Shown piece by piece: positions 45,224-54,246 of a stretch of DNA of 64,000 nt. Under the pieces are notes generated by a model. That model ran no database searches, had not been told where the DNA came from, and was given only the letters and a program-made list of their open reading frames with translations. Within the stretch, counting starts at the first letter, position 1. Each line of letters starts with the position of its first letter. Source of the stretch: Clostridiaceae bacterium (GTDB taxonomy: Bacteria > Bacillota > Clostridia > Tissierellales > Sporanaerobacteraceae); the NCBI GenBank assembly GCA_019391515.1, contig JAHXQP010000025.1, positions 248,001 to 312,000 on the forward strand, in the 5' to 3' direction. The position numbers and the translations under genes are program-made.

Positions 45224-46549
45224 CTAAAATTCCTTCATAGTCTTAGTTGACCAACCTGCAATTCTATCTCCACAGAACATTGCGTTGTTTTCCATAATAA
45301 TAGAGCCATCTTCTCTAACTGATGGTCCTAATATTTCATCATAAGCCCATCCTCCAGATAAACCATCCCTAGCTAATGCTTGTAATTCACCTATTACTTT
45401 CTCAGCTGGAGGAAGCTCAATTAATTGAGAAACATTACCTGTAGATACTAAAGCATTTGCCTTTTCATCTAATGTAACAAGAGGTTGAGAAGCCCCATCC
45501 CTTCCTGTACATTCATTACTTATGCCTACTGTTTTTACTCCTGCCTCTTCTAAAGCTGCTATACATAATATATAATCAGCATCCGGATTTCCATATCCTT
45601 CTTCAGTAACTATGGCACCATCTGCTCCTAAAGATTTTGCCATTTGAGCTACAAATATTGCTGAACGTCTCTTTTGTTCTAATGATACATTTAAGTTTGA
45701 CATGATAACTCCCAAGAAGTTAATACTTTTACCATGTTCTTCATATAATTCCCTAATAGTTGGGAAGTTTTGAAAATCGTAAGTTGACCATTTTGATGAT
45801 GCTGGCATAAAACTACCAGATATTAATGCCCCATCTAATACTTCATTTGGATGCATAAAAGATGGTACGTATTTATTCATATCCCATCCATATACTAAAT
45901 CATTATATCCTAATTCTTCCATTTGAGATTGAGGCTGCATTACTAATACTACTGATGGAAATTTATTTATTTCTTCCGTTCTTTTAGTTATTGGATCTAA
46001 TTCAAATGTTTCAATTTCTTCTGGTTCTAAACTCTTTACTGTATTTCCTAAATACTCTGCGAATCTATGTGTTGCCCATCTAATTGCCCTGTTTTTCTTT
46101 TGTTGCTCAAATCTTTCAAATTCTTCATCTGTATGAGCTACTATACAAATATTTATTAATTCAGAAAATAAAGTATATTTTGCTCCATCGCCACCCATAT
46201 CAATTAGTCCATCACCAAAGCTACCATAGTGCATACCTACTCCTAAAACACTGCATCCTTTTAATGCATGTACCCTTCCACTACCTGTAGCTTCAACATC
46301 TCCTGTAATCCCAGGAAATACTGATCTCTCATCTGGACGAATTCTTGGTTCTACAGCCTCTTTAACTGGAACGATTCTTATGTTCTCACCTGGCTTAGCT
46401 ATTACTATATCTAGATCTATGATGTGTTCATCTTCTTTGATAAAATCCATAGCTTCTTCTTTATTTATAGTTAGAATGCCATTTTTAAACATGGTTTTAT
46501 CTCCAAAAACAACATCTTTTACTTGAAAATTGCCAATTTCTAGTTTCAT
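45224..46549 (-). CDS. grdI: betaine reductase component B, GrdE-type subunit without the cleavage cysteine
   Basis: About 441 aa, homologous to the GrdE/GrdG proproteins (RPDERSVFPGITG, GCSVLGVGMHYGSFGDGLIDM, GADGAIVTEEGYGNPDADYI, NECTGRDG). Glycine-type proproteins cleave at an Asn-Cys near residue 242 to form a pyruvoyl group. The aligned place here reads ALISGSFMPASS (about 244-247) with no Cys. Betaine-type component B is known as two unprocessed subunits, so this supports GrdI. ATG 46549 follows AAAAGGAGTG; an upstream in-frame start has no ribosome site. Confidence 0.92.
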   Translation of the reverse strand: MKLEIGNFQVKDVVFGDKTMFKNGILTINKEEAMDFIKEDEHIIDLDIVIAKPGENIRIVPVKEAVEPRIRPDERSVFPGITGDVEATGSGRVHALKGCSVLGVGMHYGSFGDGLIDMGGDGAKYTLFSELINICIVAHTDEEFERFEQQKKNRAIRWATHRFAEYLGNTVKSLEPEEIETFELDPITKRTEEINKFPSVVLVMQPQSQMEELGYNDLVYGWDMNKYVPSFMHPNEVLDGALISGSFMPASSKWSTYDFQNFPTIRELYEEHGKSINFLGVIMSNLNVSLEQKRRSAIFVAQMAKSLGADGAIVTEEGYGNPDADYILCIAALEEAGVKTVGISNECTGRDGASQPLVTLDEKANALVSTGNVSQLIELPPAEKVIGELQALARDGLSGGWAYDEILGPSVREDGSIIMENNAMFCGDRIAGWSTKTMKEF

Positions 46550-46698
46550 CTCTTCACTCCTTTTCAAAATAATCATGACTATTTTTTTAACCATAATTAT
46601 GATAATCTCTAAAATATTTTCATTATTAATAAATTCAATTCTCTATTAATTATGTACATTTATATGTCTATTTATGAATTTTTCAAAAAATTTATTTT

Positions 46699-46727
46699 CA
46701 ATATCTACAACTAAATTGTAGATATTG
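46699..46727. repeat. perfect 12-bp palindrome upstream of grdI
   Basis: CAATATCTACAA and TTGTAGATATTG flank a 5-nt loop about 150 bp before grdI. A T8 run follows on the plus strand, but no plus-strand gene precedes it, so an operator or grd leader hairpin is more likely than a terminator. The rest of 46595-46800 shows no gene. Confidence 0.55.
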
Positions 46728-46801
46728 ACTTTTTTTGCTAGCGCTAATTAAGTATAAAATAAATAATGATTGGTGATATCATATTTCAAATATAGAAAAA
46801 C

Positions 46802-46848
46802 AAAAAAGTCCTAAAACCTTTATTTCTAAAGATTTCAAGACTTTTTTT
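46802..46848. terminator. hairpin resembling the 13.4 kb lyase terminator
   Basis: A imperfect stem (AAAAAAGTCCT...CAAGACTTTTTTT) with T-runs on both strands. Its sequence is closely similar to 13415-13456, loop included, so it is a copy of that terminator. No gene ends directly at it. Confidence 0.6.
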
Positions 46849-46918
46849 GTTTTTTGCTCATCGTGCTAGGTTACAGGCTTTTACTTCCCCTTAATCAATA
46901 TAAGCCTCGCCACCCCTG

Positions 46919-46958
46919 AAAAAGACTAGCTATCCCATTACATATAGCTAGTCTTTTT
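46919..46958 (-). terminator. terminator of the 47 kb two-component operon
   Basis: AAAAAGACTAGCTAT (46919-46933) and ATAGCTAGTCTTTTT (46944-46958) form a perfect 15-bp stem with U-runs both ways, 31 bp past the kinase stop. Confidence 0.9.
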
Positions 46959-46988
46959 ATATTTTCGCTTGTTTATCTATAAAAATCA

Positions 46989-48401
46989 TCAAAGAATAAC
47001 CTCAATTTCAGTTCCTACTCCAAGCTGACTTTTTATATTGATGGAACCATCGTGAGCCTTTACAATATCATTTGCTATAGCCATACCAAGTCCAGAGCCT
47101 TTATGCTTTGTCCCGGTATTTGTTCCCCTATAATATCTTTCAAAAATGTTTTTAAGGTCCTCTTCTTTTATTCCCTTTCCATTATCCGTTATTAATATAT
47201 GGACCTTATCCTTTTTTTCTATTTTCACTTCTATAGCAACATTTTCATCATTGTGAACTATAGCATTATATAAAAGATTGGTGACAACCCGTTTTATTAA
47301 TATTTCATCAACATCCTTTTCTATAACTTCCCTTGTAGCTGAAAACTTAATGTCCATATTGCTAGTTTTGGAATCATTTAAAATATCTATTACAACTCCC
47401 CTTACTAAGGGTACAATATTTATACGCTTTAAATTTAAGGTAATGGCTTTGTTCTTTAATCTGGTACTTAAATTTAAATCATCTATAAGCTCTCTTATAT
47501 AATCGGATTTATCCTCTATTATCCTAGCATACTCTTCCATTTCAGCCTTTGTAAAATCATATTCTTCGCTAGACAAAACCTCAGCATATCCCTTTATAGA
47601 CGCTAATGGAGTTTTTATATCATGAGAAATATTTGATATCCATTCTTCTCTCATCTTATCTAAATTTTTTCTCTCTTCTTCATTACTTCTAAGTTTTGAA
47701 GATAAATTATTTATAGTTTTATAAATTTGTTTATAAATTCCTATTTCTTCTCGCTGTAAATTGTATTCCCCTTCTGAAAGAGTTTTAATATCATTTATAA
47801 TACTTACTAATGGTTTTGTAAGCCTCCTACTAAATAAATAGCCAAATAATAAAGCTATGAAAATGTCTATAGTTAACAGTGTATATATTCCCTTTTTAAT
47901 ATTATTAGTTAATTTATCAATATCATATGAAATAACATTTCTCTTTATCTTTTTAAATGGAAATCCTATAATATAACTATAATTTCTTCCATCAAAATCC
48001 TTTTCTGATATAAATATGGTGGACATACTATCTTCTAAACTATATTTATATGCATGGACCAATTCCATAGGAGTATAATGTTCATTAACCTTAGGAGGTT
48101 TTCTATAATTATAAACTTCAGTTCCATTATTGTCGAGAATCTGTATCCATGCCTCTCTTTTTTCTAGGATTTTTTCTCCATCTTTATGAATATGTATATT
48201 TCCATTATCTTCTATTAAATATTCGTCAAATTCATTTGTGAAATCCTCTGGTGAAAAATGGTTAACTTCACTTACTATAGAGGTATTATTTATTGATCTA
48301 TTTAATATAATAAAAAGCCCCAAACTAAGATTAATAAAAATTACAATCATAGTAATTAATACTACTGTTATAATGAATCTAATTGTTATTTTTAAATTCA
48401 T
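46989..48401 (-). CDS. sensor histidine kinase with extracellular domain
   Basis: The 470-aa kinase has two membrane helices (about 8-32 and 170-192) around a 135-residue extracellular domain containing AWIQILDNNGTEVYNYRKP and YSYIIGFPF. A HAMP follows, then the phospho-His in WISNISHDIKTPLASIKGYAEV, N-box NLLYNAIVHND, DNGKGI and GSGLGMAIA. The sensor resembles the decayed kinase at 12090-13313. It lies 2 bp after the regulator gene and probably senses a peptide antibiotic handled by the ABC genes upstream. Confidence 0.92.
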   Translation of the reverse strand: MNLKITIRFIITVVLITMIVIFINLSLGLFIILNRSINNTSIVSEVNHFSPEDFTNEFDEYLIEDNGNIHIHKDGEKILEKREAWIQILDNNGTEVYNYRKPPKVNEHYTPMELVHAYKYSLEDSMSTIFISEKDFDGRNYSYIIGFPFKKIKRNVISYDIDKLTNNIKKGIYTLLTIDIFIALLFGYLFSRRLTKPLVSIINDIKTLSEGEYNLQREEIGIYKQIYKTINNLSSKLRSNEEERKNLDKMREEWISNISHDIKTPLASIKGYAEVLSSEEYDFTKAEMEEYARIIEDKSDYIRELIDDLNLSTRLKNKAITLNLKRINIVPLVRGVVIDILNDSKTSNMDIKFSATREVIEKDVDEILIKRVVTNLLYNAIVHNDENVAIEVKIEKKDKVHILITDNGKGIKEEDLKNIFERYYRGTNTGTKHKGSGLGMAIANDIVKAHDGSINIKSQLGVGTEIEVIL

Positions 48402-48403
48402 AT

Positions 48404-49120
48404 TTATTCATCCTCTGGGATAAATTTATATCCTAATCCTTTTATATTAATAACATGCTTAGGGTTAGATGGATCTTCCTCAATCTTCTCTCTTACCCTT
48501 CTTATGTGAACCATTATGGTATTATCAAAACCTATATAGTCCTCTCCCCATATTTCATTACATAATTTTTCTTTGCTGAGAATTTGATTAGGATGTTTTG
48601 CCATATATAAAAACATTTTATATTCTCTTGGTTTAAACTCTATTAATTTACCGTTTTTTCTAACTTCTATTTTTTCTTCATCTATTTGAAAGGATCCAAG
48701 ATTAAATATAGCATTTTTATTATTTTCTTCTACATTATAATTAATCCTTTTAAAATGAGCCTTTATTCTATATGCTACTTCTTTAGGACTAAAGGGTTTT
48801 GTTATGTAATCATCTCCTCCCAATGCAAAACCCAATATTCTATCAATCTCTTCTGTTTTTGCTGACATAAATAAAATCGGAACATCAGAGTTCTCTCTAA
48901 TTCTCTTGCAAACTTCATATCCTTCTGCATCTGGTAGCATAATATCTAAAAGAATAATATCTGGATTTATTTTTTGATATAAAGAAAATCCACTTTTTGC
49001 ATCTTCAGCTACATATATATTTTCAAAACCTTCTTTTCTTAATACCATAGATAAAAGATTTAATATATCCTTCTCATCATCTATTATTAATATTTTTCTT
49101 CTGCTTAATGAATTCTCCAT
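48404..49120 (-). CDS. OmpR-family response regulator
   Basis: The 238-aa regulator has a complete receiver (ILIIDDEKDILNLLSM, phospho-Asp in IILLDIMLPDAEG, S in FMSAKTEE, Lys in DDYITKPF) and winged helix (IEFKPREYKMFLYM, NTIMVHIRRVREKIEEDPSNPKHVINIKGLGYKF). AAAAGGAG precedes ATG 49120. It is the partner of the kinase encoded 2 bp downstream. A terminator separates it from the ABC operon, so the two units are transcribed independently. Confidence 0.93.
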   Translation of the reverse strand: MENSLSRRKILIIDDEKDILNLLSMVLRKEGFENIYVAEDAKSGFSLYQKINPDIILLDIMLPDAEGYEVCKRIRENSDVPILFMSAKTEEIDRILGFALGGDDYITKPFSPKEVAYRIKAHFKRINYNVEENNKNAIFNLGSFQIDEEKIEVRKNGKLIEFKPREYKMFLYMAKHPNQILSKEKLCNEIWGEDYIGFDNTIMVHIRRVREKIEEDPSNPKHVINIKGLGYKFIPEDE

Positions 49121-49191
49121 ATTAAATACTCCTTTTTTTCTCTATTATTTGTATAATATATTATCACTACTTAGTGAATATATCATACAAT

Positions 49192-49229
49192 AAAAGAACC
49201 AAATAAAAAATATGAATTTTGGTTCTTTT
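49192..49229 (-). terminator. terminator of the ABC-2 export operon
   Basis: AAAAGAACCAAA (49192-49203) and TTTGGTTCTTTT (49218-49229) are perfect 12-bp arms between the last ABC gene and the response-regulator gene. Confidence 0.8.
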
Positions 49230-49270
49230 AAAAGTTTTATTTTATATTTTAAAATCTTTATTTAAGCTTA

Positions 49271-49474
49271 TTATTTATAAGGGTAAAATATATATACTAA
49301 TATTATTCCAGTTATAAAAAATATAACCCCTATAACTAAAAAAGGTAAAGTCTTTCCATTCCATGCTTGTTTATTCCTAAAAGCCCTAAACCTATAGGAC
49401 ATATTTCCCAGTCCTAGAAAAAGAAAACCAATCAATAAAATTCCTATACTGAACATAAATAATTTGTCTGTCAT
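49271..49474 (-). CDS. small two-helix membrane protein of the ABC operon
   Basis: About 67 aa with two hydrophobic helices (LFMFSIGILLIGFLFLGLG and FLVIGVIFFITGIILVYIF) joined by a basic loop (RFRAFRNKQAW). ATG 49474 after GGGGTGTGATT is chosen over an ATG 6 bp upstream. It follows the permease gene by 14 bp and ends the operon. The family is not recognised; an accessory or immunity peptide is possible. Confidence 0.75.
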   Translation of the reverse strand: MTDKLFMFSIGILLIGFLFLGLGNMSYRFRAFRNKQAWNGKTLPFLVIGVIFFITGIILVYIFYPYK

Positions 49475-49488
49475 AATCACACCCCATA

Positions 49489-50253
49489 TTATATTCCGCT
49501 TTCTTTGACAAAAGAAGCCAATGTTAACCTAGAAAAAATTAAGCAGCCTGCTATAAATATAAATACTTGAGCTACCATTGCCCCTAGGCCACTATTATAC
49601 TTAATTAACTGAGAAGATATCATTCCCCATAATGGGGTTAAAACAATAATTTTTTCAGGTAAAAAATTTCCCAATATATATGGAAGTCCCATAATGATCC
49701 CACCAAAAATAAATGGAATCGTTGCTGATTTACTTATAGATGATAAATATAGGCATAATTGAGCGAAGAAAAAGGATCCCATTATTACCGTAACACTTAC
49801 CATTATCATCATTTCTAATACATTTAAATTTGAGTTTACTCCTTTAAAATACCATAGTTCTTTTAGTGGTATATCTAAACCTTTAAAGTTTGCTTTTCTT
49901 ATAGCGTCTAAATATATTACTAGTAGTATAGATAGATTTATAATAGAAGCTGCTATACCTGCTCCTATACCCTTTGCTATAACCAATTTTTTCTTTCCAT
50001 TCATTGTAGTGTTTATTAAGCCATTCATATTAGAGTTATATTCCACAGTGTAAGAACCTGATAAAAGCATAAACATAACAAGCCCCATCATAGGAGTATA
50101 TCCGTAACTTTTATAAAAAGCATCTGCATATACCTCAGCTACTGTGGCATTGTGAATTAGCACTGCTCCTAGCAATAAAGATGCTATCCAAGCGATTAAA
50201 ACACTTTTCTTAAATAGAATTTTTCTAATTTCTGCTTTTATAAGTCTACCCAT
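49489..50253 (-). CDS. ABC-2-type permease
   Basis: The 254-aa permease has six hydrophobic segments and a cytosolic N-terminus (MGRLIKAEIRKILFKKSVLI) typical of ABC-2 exporters of the lantibiotic-immunity/bacitracin type. AAAGGAGG precedes ATG 50253, 3 bp after the ATPase stop. It may form the channel with the ATPase encoded upstream. Confidence 0.88.
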   Translation of the reverse strand: MGRLIKAEIRKILFKKSVLIAWIASLLLGAVLIHNATVAEVYADAFYKSYGYTPMMGLVMFMLLSGSYTVEYNSNMNGLINTTMNGKKKLVIAKGIGAGIAASIINLSILLVIYLDAIRKANFKGLDIPLKELWYFKGVNSNLNVLEMMIMVSVTVIMGSFFFAQLCLYLSSISKSATIPFIFGGIIMGLPYILGNFLPEKIIVLTPLWGMISSQLIKYNSGLGAMVAQVFIFIAGCLIFSRLTLASFVKESGI

Positions 50254-50256
50254 TTA

Positions 50257-51144
50257 TTACACCTCCTTTGTGTTTTCTAAATCAAAGTAAAACATGTAAA
50301 CATCTTCAAATTTTGCTTCTGCAACCTTTGCATTTTTATCACTAATAACTTCATCACTTACAATTCTAAGTTCAGTAAAATCCATTCCACGTTGTAAGTT
50401 TACTACTTTATATTTTCTTCTTATTTCTTCTAATTGACTTTCATCATTAACTCTTATTGTATATACTTTTCCATTCATGTTGGATAAAATTTCCCTATGA
50501 CTTCCCCTCATGATTATTTCGCCATTCTTTATCATAATAGTTTCTTTTGCAATAGACTCTATATCAGAAATTATATGAGTTGAAAGTATTATTATCTTAT
50601 CTTTAGATATATCTGATAGTAGGTTTCTAAATCTTGTTCTTTCCTGGGGATCTAATCCTGCAGTAGGCTCATCCAGTATTATTATTTTAGGATCATTTAA
50701 TAGAGCCTGAGCAATTCCTACTCTTCTTTTCATTCCACCTGAAAATTTTCCCACTGGCTTGTTTCTTACATCATATAATCCCACCAAGTTTAACAGTTCA
50801 TCTATTCTCTTATCTGCATCTTTTTTATCCATATTTTTTAATGCAGCTACATATTGTAAAAACTTCTTAGCTGAGAAATTCTTATAAACTCCAAACTCTT
50901 GAGGCAGGTATCCTAGAATTCCTCTATATTCATCTTCAATGCTGTAAATATTTTTACCATTGTATATTATTTCTCCCTCTGTAGGTTTAATTAATGTGCA
51001 TATCTGTTTCATTAGAGTTGTCTTACCTGCTCCATTAGGCCCTAGAAGCCCATATACTCCATTTTCCAATGTGAGTGTTATATTATTGTTTGCATTTTTA
51101 TTTCCATAACTTTTAGATAAGTTTTTTATTTCAAGTTTATTCAT
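50257..51144 (-). CDS. ABC-2 exporter ATPase
   Basis: The 295-aa ATPase has Walker A GPNGAGKTT, the YLPQEFGVYKNFSAKKFLQY Q-loop, signature FSGGMKRR, Walker B IIILDEPTAGLD and H-loop LSTHIISDIES, plus a C-terminal regulatory extension of about 75 residues. Such ATPases drive export or immunity permeases. It lies between two permease genes (12 bp and 3 bp gaps), suggesting a heteromeric channel. Confidence 0.93.
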   Translation of the reverse strand: MNKLEIKNLSKSYGNKNANNNITLTLENGVYGLLGPNGAGKTTLMKQICTLIKPTEGEIIYNGKNIYSIEDEYRGILGYLPQEFGVYKNFSAKKFLQYVAALKNMDKKDADKRIDELLNLVGLYDVRNKPVGKFSGGMKRRVGIAQALLNDPKIIILDEPTAGLDPQERTRFRNLLSDISKDKIIILSTHIISDIESIAKETIMIKNGEIIMRGSHREILSNMNGKVYTIRVNDESQLEEIRRKYKVVNLQRGMDFTELRIVSDEVISDKNAKVAEAKFEDVYMFYFDLENTKEV

Positions 51145-51158
51145 TATTAACTCCTCCT

Positions 51159-52148
51159 TTATCTTGTTAAAAATTTCTTAAATATAATTTTACATAAAAG
51201 TATTTCTATAAATAATGTGCCTATTAAAATAGCTATAGTTAAGTTTGTTATATCTAATTTTAGAGAAAATAGCTTTAATCTGCCAGAATACATTAAAGCA
51301 AATTTATTGAAGTTAAATGTTAGGTCTATATAATTTATTTTTGAAAGCATTAATAATAATTTATTTGGCAAGAATTTAATCAAAGTCATTACCTTGCCTA
51401 AAAATATAAAGATTAAAAACCCACTTATAGATTGAATAGAATTTTTAGTAATAAATGATATTAAACTTGCTAGAACACTTAAAGTTATAAAGAGTATAAG
51501 GAGTATCCCTATTTTAAGTAGTATGAATTCATATATTGTATATGGGTTCTTAACTAATAGTAGAATATCTAGTATTCTTATTGCCTGTAAATTTCCATTA
51601 ATAGGTTTTCCATATTGTATATAGGTAATTATAAATTGTGTTACTAAATATCCAGAATATAAAACTATTGGAAGCACAATACTCATAGCCAATTTTGAAT
51701 ACAAAACCTTATTTTTATTTCTTGATGGCAAAATCAAACTATCCATACCTGATATAATTTCATCAGTATATATGTTGGAAAAAAACATTGTTATAATTAT
51801 GAGCATTATAAATATCATAAAAGGATGAGCTATTCTATAATTAAAAACTTGCCAAAATTCAACGTCCTTGTACCCATTAAATTTTATTGCAGCTAATTTT
51901 TCATTAGCCATTTCTCTAAGTTCCTTCGAAAATTCATCCTTCCCTTCACCATTTCCAACTTCTTTTAATTGTTGTATTTTATTATTAAATTGCTCTTCAG
52001 CTGTTAATGAAACTTTTCCATTATTATTGATTTCATTTGCTAACTGTGGATTTATAAATACCATAGATATAGATAAAATCAAAAATAATATTAAGGCAAT
52101 TATTCCATTTTTTGATTTAATTATTTTTTTGATTTCCCAAGTAACCAT
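51159..52148 (-). CDS. ABC-2-type permease with large extracellular loop
   Basis: The 329-aa membrane protein has an N-terminal helix, a hydrophilic loop of about 80 residues (ANEINNNGKVSLTAEEQFNNKIQQLKEVGN), then about five more helices. This fits ABC-2 permeases of multi-gene peptide-resistance exporters. AGGAGGAGG precedes the ATG. It is the first gene of the operon; a 14-bp palindromic hairpin lies in its leader. Confidence 0.82.
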   Translation of the reverse strand: MVTWEIKKIIKSKNGIIALILFLILSISMVFINPQLANEINNNGKVSLTAEEQFNNKIQQLKEVGNGEGKDEFSKELREMANEKLAAIKFNGYKDVEFWQVFNYRIAHPFMIFIMLIIITMFFSNIYTDEIISGMDSLILPSRNKNKVLYSKLAMSIVLPIVLYSGYLVTQFIITYIQYGKPINGNLQAIRILDILLLVKNPYTIYEFILLKIGILLILFITLSVLASLISFITKNSIQSISGFLIFIFLGKVMTLIKFLPNKLLLMLSKINYIDLTFNFNKFALMYSGRLKLFSLKLDITNLTIAILIGTLFIEILLCKIIFKKFLTR

Positions 52149-52278
52149 TCTTCCTCCTCCTATGCTTTCTTAATTACAAAATCATTATAACTTACCAGAC
52201 TTAACCCTTAATTACATTAACCTTAAATAAACCTTAATTTATTGTTTTTTTATAGTTATATAAACTTCAAAAAATTAT

Positions 52279-52314
52279 AAATGCAAGCTATAAATTAATA
52301 TATAGCTTGCATTT
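52279..52314. repeat. perfect 14-bp inverted repeat in the 52.15-52.52 kb gap
   Basis: AAATGCAAGCTATA and TATAGCTTGCATTT flank an 8-nt loop in the region between the divergent ABC operon and ydcF-like gene. No gene ends here, so it is a leader hairpin or operator rather than an ordinary terminator. The rest of the 374-bp gap shows no gene. Confidence 0.6.
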
Positions 52315-52522
52315 ACTTTATTTACCCTTAATAACTCCTTACTTTTTTAAAATCTAGTATATAATTAAGTTATTTTTTACAAAACTTGCTAAAAACAATA
52401 TCTCTAATAGAAATATTGTTACAATTATATAGAATCTTCCTATAAGGTTTCTACTATTAACGGTGAAAATGTTTTCTGATTAACTTAGGAATTATAGGTT
52501 ATAATTATCTTGGAGGTGAATT

Positions 52523-53563
52523 ATGAACAATAATATATATTTTTTAATTGGAATAATATTTTTAGCTTTTTTCTTACTTTGGTTTGTTTTACATATTACA
52601 GATAGGAGAAGAGTTTTTAATGGTCTAGCTTTCTTTGTATCTTTAGGATCTCTTTGGACACTTTTATTTTTAATTGGATATACTAATGAGATTAGAACCT
52701 TAAATATAATTACTGGAGCTATAATGTTGGTAGTTATTATTTTACTTCCAATCCTATATATAATAGGAATTGTAGTTTTATTTACTACGGGAAGAACAGT
52801 TATTAAAAGAGAGGGATTTTCCCTATCTCATGTTTTAAGTATTTTACTTGGAATAGGTATTATAAGTTCTAGTTTTATATTGCCAATTTTCATTGATAAA
52901 ATAAAATCTAAAGTTTTAATAGGTATTATGGGATTTTTCGTAACAGTATTTTCATATTTTGTAATAGGATTTATTATATTTTTAACTTCTTCCCTTATAT
53001 ATAATCTTTGGTATGAAAAAAGGAATAAAGACTATTTAATAGTTTTAGGTGCTGGGCTTTCAGGTGATAAAGTAACCCCACTATTAGCTGGTAGAATTGA
53101 TAAAGCTATAGAATTTTATAATAGTCAAAAAGAAAAAGGAGTACAACCTCCTAAGATAATTATGTCAGGGGGACAAGGTCCTGATGAAGTAGTTTCTGAA
53201 GCTTTTGCTATGAAAAATTATGCCTTAGAAATGAATATTTCAGAAGAAGATATTTTAATGGAAGATAAATCAACTAATACTGAGGAAAATATAAAGTTTT
53301 CAACAAATTTAATTAAAAAAGATTCAGATAAAGACAATCCTGAAGTATTATTTTTTACTACAAACTATCACGTACTTAGAGCTGGAATATTAGCCAAATC
53401 ACTGGGATTTAATTACAATGGTTTAGGCTCTAAAACTAAATTTTATTATTATGTTTCTGCAATTATACGAGAATATATCGGAATTATATATTTAAACCTA
53501 AATAAAAATATATTGTTTGCAATTTTTATAGGAATACTTTATTTCTTAAATTATATTATATGA
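52523..53563 (+). CDS. YdcF/ElyC-like DUF218 membrane protein
   Basis: The 346-aa protein has about five N-terminal membrane helices (1-170), a DUF218 domain (DYLIVLGAGLSGDKVTPLLAGRIDKA, MSGGQGPDEVVSEAFAMKNYA, EDKSTNTEENIKFS, NYHVLRAGILAKSLGF) and a final membrane helix. Relatives such as ElyC and SanA affect envelope polymers; the domain's activity is unsettled. TTGGAGGTGAATT precedes ATG 52523. It is transcribed alone and no metabolic partner is adjacent. Confidence 0.88.
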   Translation: MNNNIYFLIGIIFLAFFLLWFVLHITDRRRVFNGLAFFVSLGSLWTLLFLIGYTNEIRTLNIITGAIMLVVIILLPILYIIGIVVLFTTGRTVIKREGFSLSHVLSILLGIGIISSSFILPIFIDKIKSKVLIGIMGFFVTVFSYFVIGFIIFLTSSLIYNLWYEKRNKDYLIVLGAGLSGDKVTPLLAGRIDKAIEFYNSQKEKGVQPPKIIMSGGQGPDEVVSEAFAMKNYALEMNISEEDILMEDKSTNTEENIKFSTNLIKKDSDKDNPEVLFFTTNYHVLRAGILAKSLGFNYNGLGSKTKFYYYVSAIIREYIGIIYLNLNKNILFAIFIGILYFLNYII

Positions 53564-53803
53564 TATGGAAGTGAATTTTAATGTATAGATATAATTTAAG
53601 AATAAAGATTCAAAAGACTACATAAAATACGAAAATAAGCTTGGACTAAAAATAATATACAAATCTGAAAAGTTTAAATGTTTAAGAAAAGAATCAGAAA
53701 AAACATAATTAGCAAAGAGGGAAAATAGAGTGACTTAACCGTTCAATACAAGCAGAAAGAATTTTTTCTCACCTCAAAATCGGAATGAAATATTAATGAC
53801 TGT

Positions 53804-53845
53804 AATAAATATTATATCAGTAATTTCTTTGATATAATATTTATT
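53804..53845. repeat. perfect 16-bp AT-rich inverted repeat
   Basis: AATAAATATTATATCA (53804-53819) and TGATATAATATTTATT (53830-53845) flank 10 nt. No T-run makes it a standard terminator for the DUF218 gene 240 bp upstream. The stretch 53564-53803 shows only a short broken frame with no recognisable protein. Confidence 0.6.
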
Positions 53846-54078
53846 ATCAAACTCCGGCATATGTTATCATCTTAGAAGAATTTTGCAAATTTATAGAATC
53901 TGTAAAATTAAAATATGAAATTTAAAATCTCATTTTTAATGAGTTATTTCTCTATACCTTTTTTTATTTGATTTTATAAATTTAATTATGCAATTTCCTC
54001 ACTTAAGTTAAATTATAATTTTCTTGTCAGAACGGAGCAGTCAAACTTACTTAAAGCACAAAATTAATTACAGTCTCT

Positions 54079-54170
54079 TTGATTGTCATTCGGAGGTTAC
54101 GAGGAATCTTTGAATTTCAGTATTTTGATAAAACCAAAAGATAAGATTCTTCGCTGTCACTCTGAATGAC
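54079..54170. repeat. dispersed intergenic repeat of the GTCATTC...GAATGAC type
   Basis: ATTGTCATTCGGAGG...GAGGAATCTT at the left is answered by AAGATTCTTCGC...CTGAATGACAAG at the right. Together they form a large imperfect hairpin. Short elements of the form TGTCATTCTGAGCG...GAAGAATCT are common dispersed repeats in bacterial genomes; a degenerate relative lies near 54028. No gene is seen in 53846-54246. Confidence 0.65.
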
Positions 54171-54246
54171 AAGACAAAGTCAAAAAGATTATATTCTTCA
54201 CTTTATTCTCAATAATATAACCTAATTCTACTATTAATAAATAATA

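Noticed and set aside
46299-46549. Residues NECTGRDG of GrdI as the self-cleavage site
   Set aside because: That Cys is near residue 347, about 100 residues past the known cleavage position; the aligned place lacks Cys.
46595-46740. Glycine or other riboswitch before grdI
   Set aside because: None of the conserved riboswitch cores is present; only a simple palindrome is seen.
46865-46920. Possible tRNA or small RNA in a GC-richer patch
   Set aside because: No cloverleaf, T-loop or CCA end could be folded by eye.
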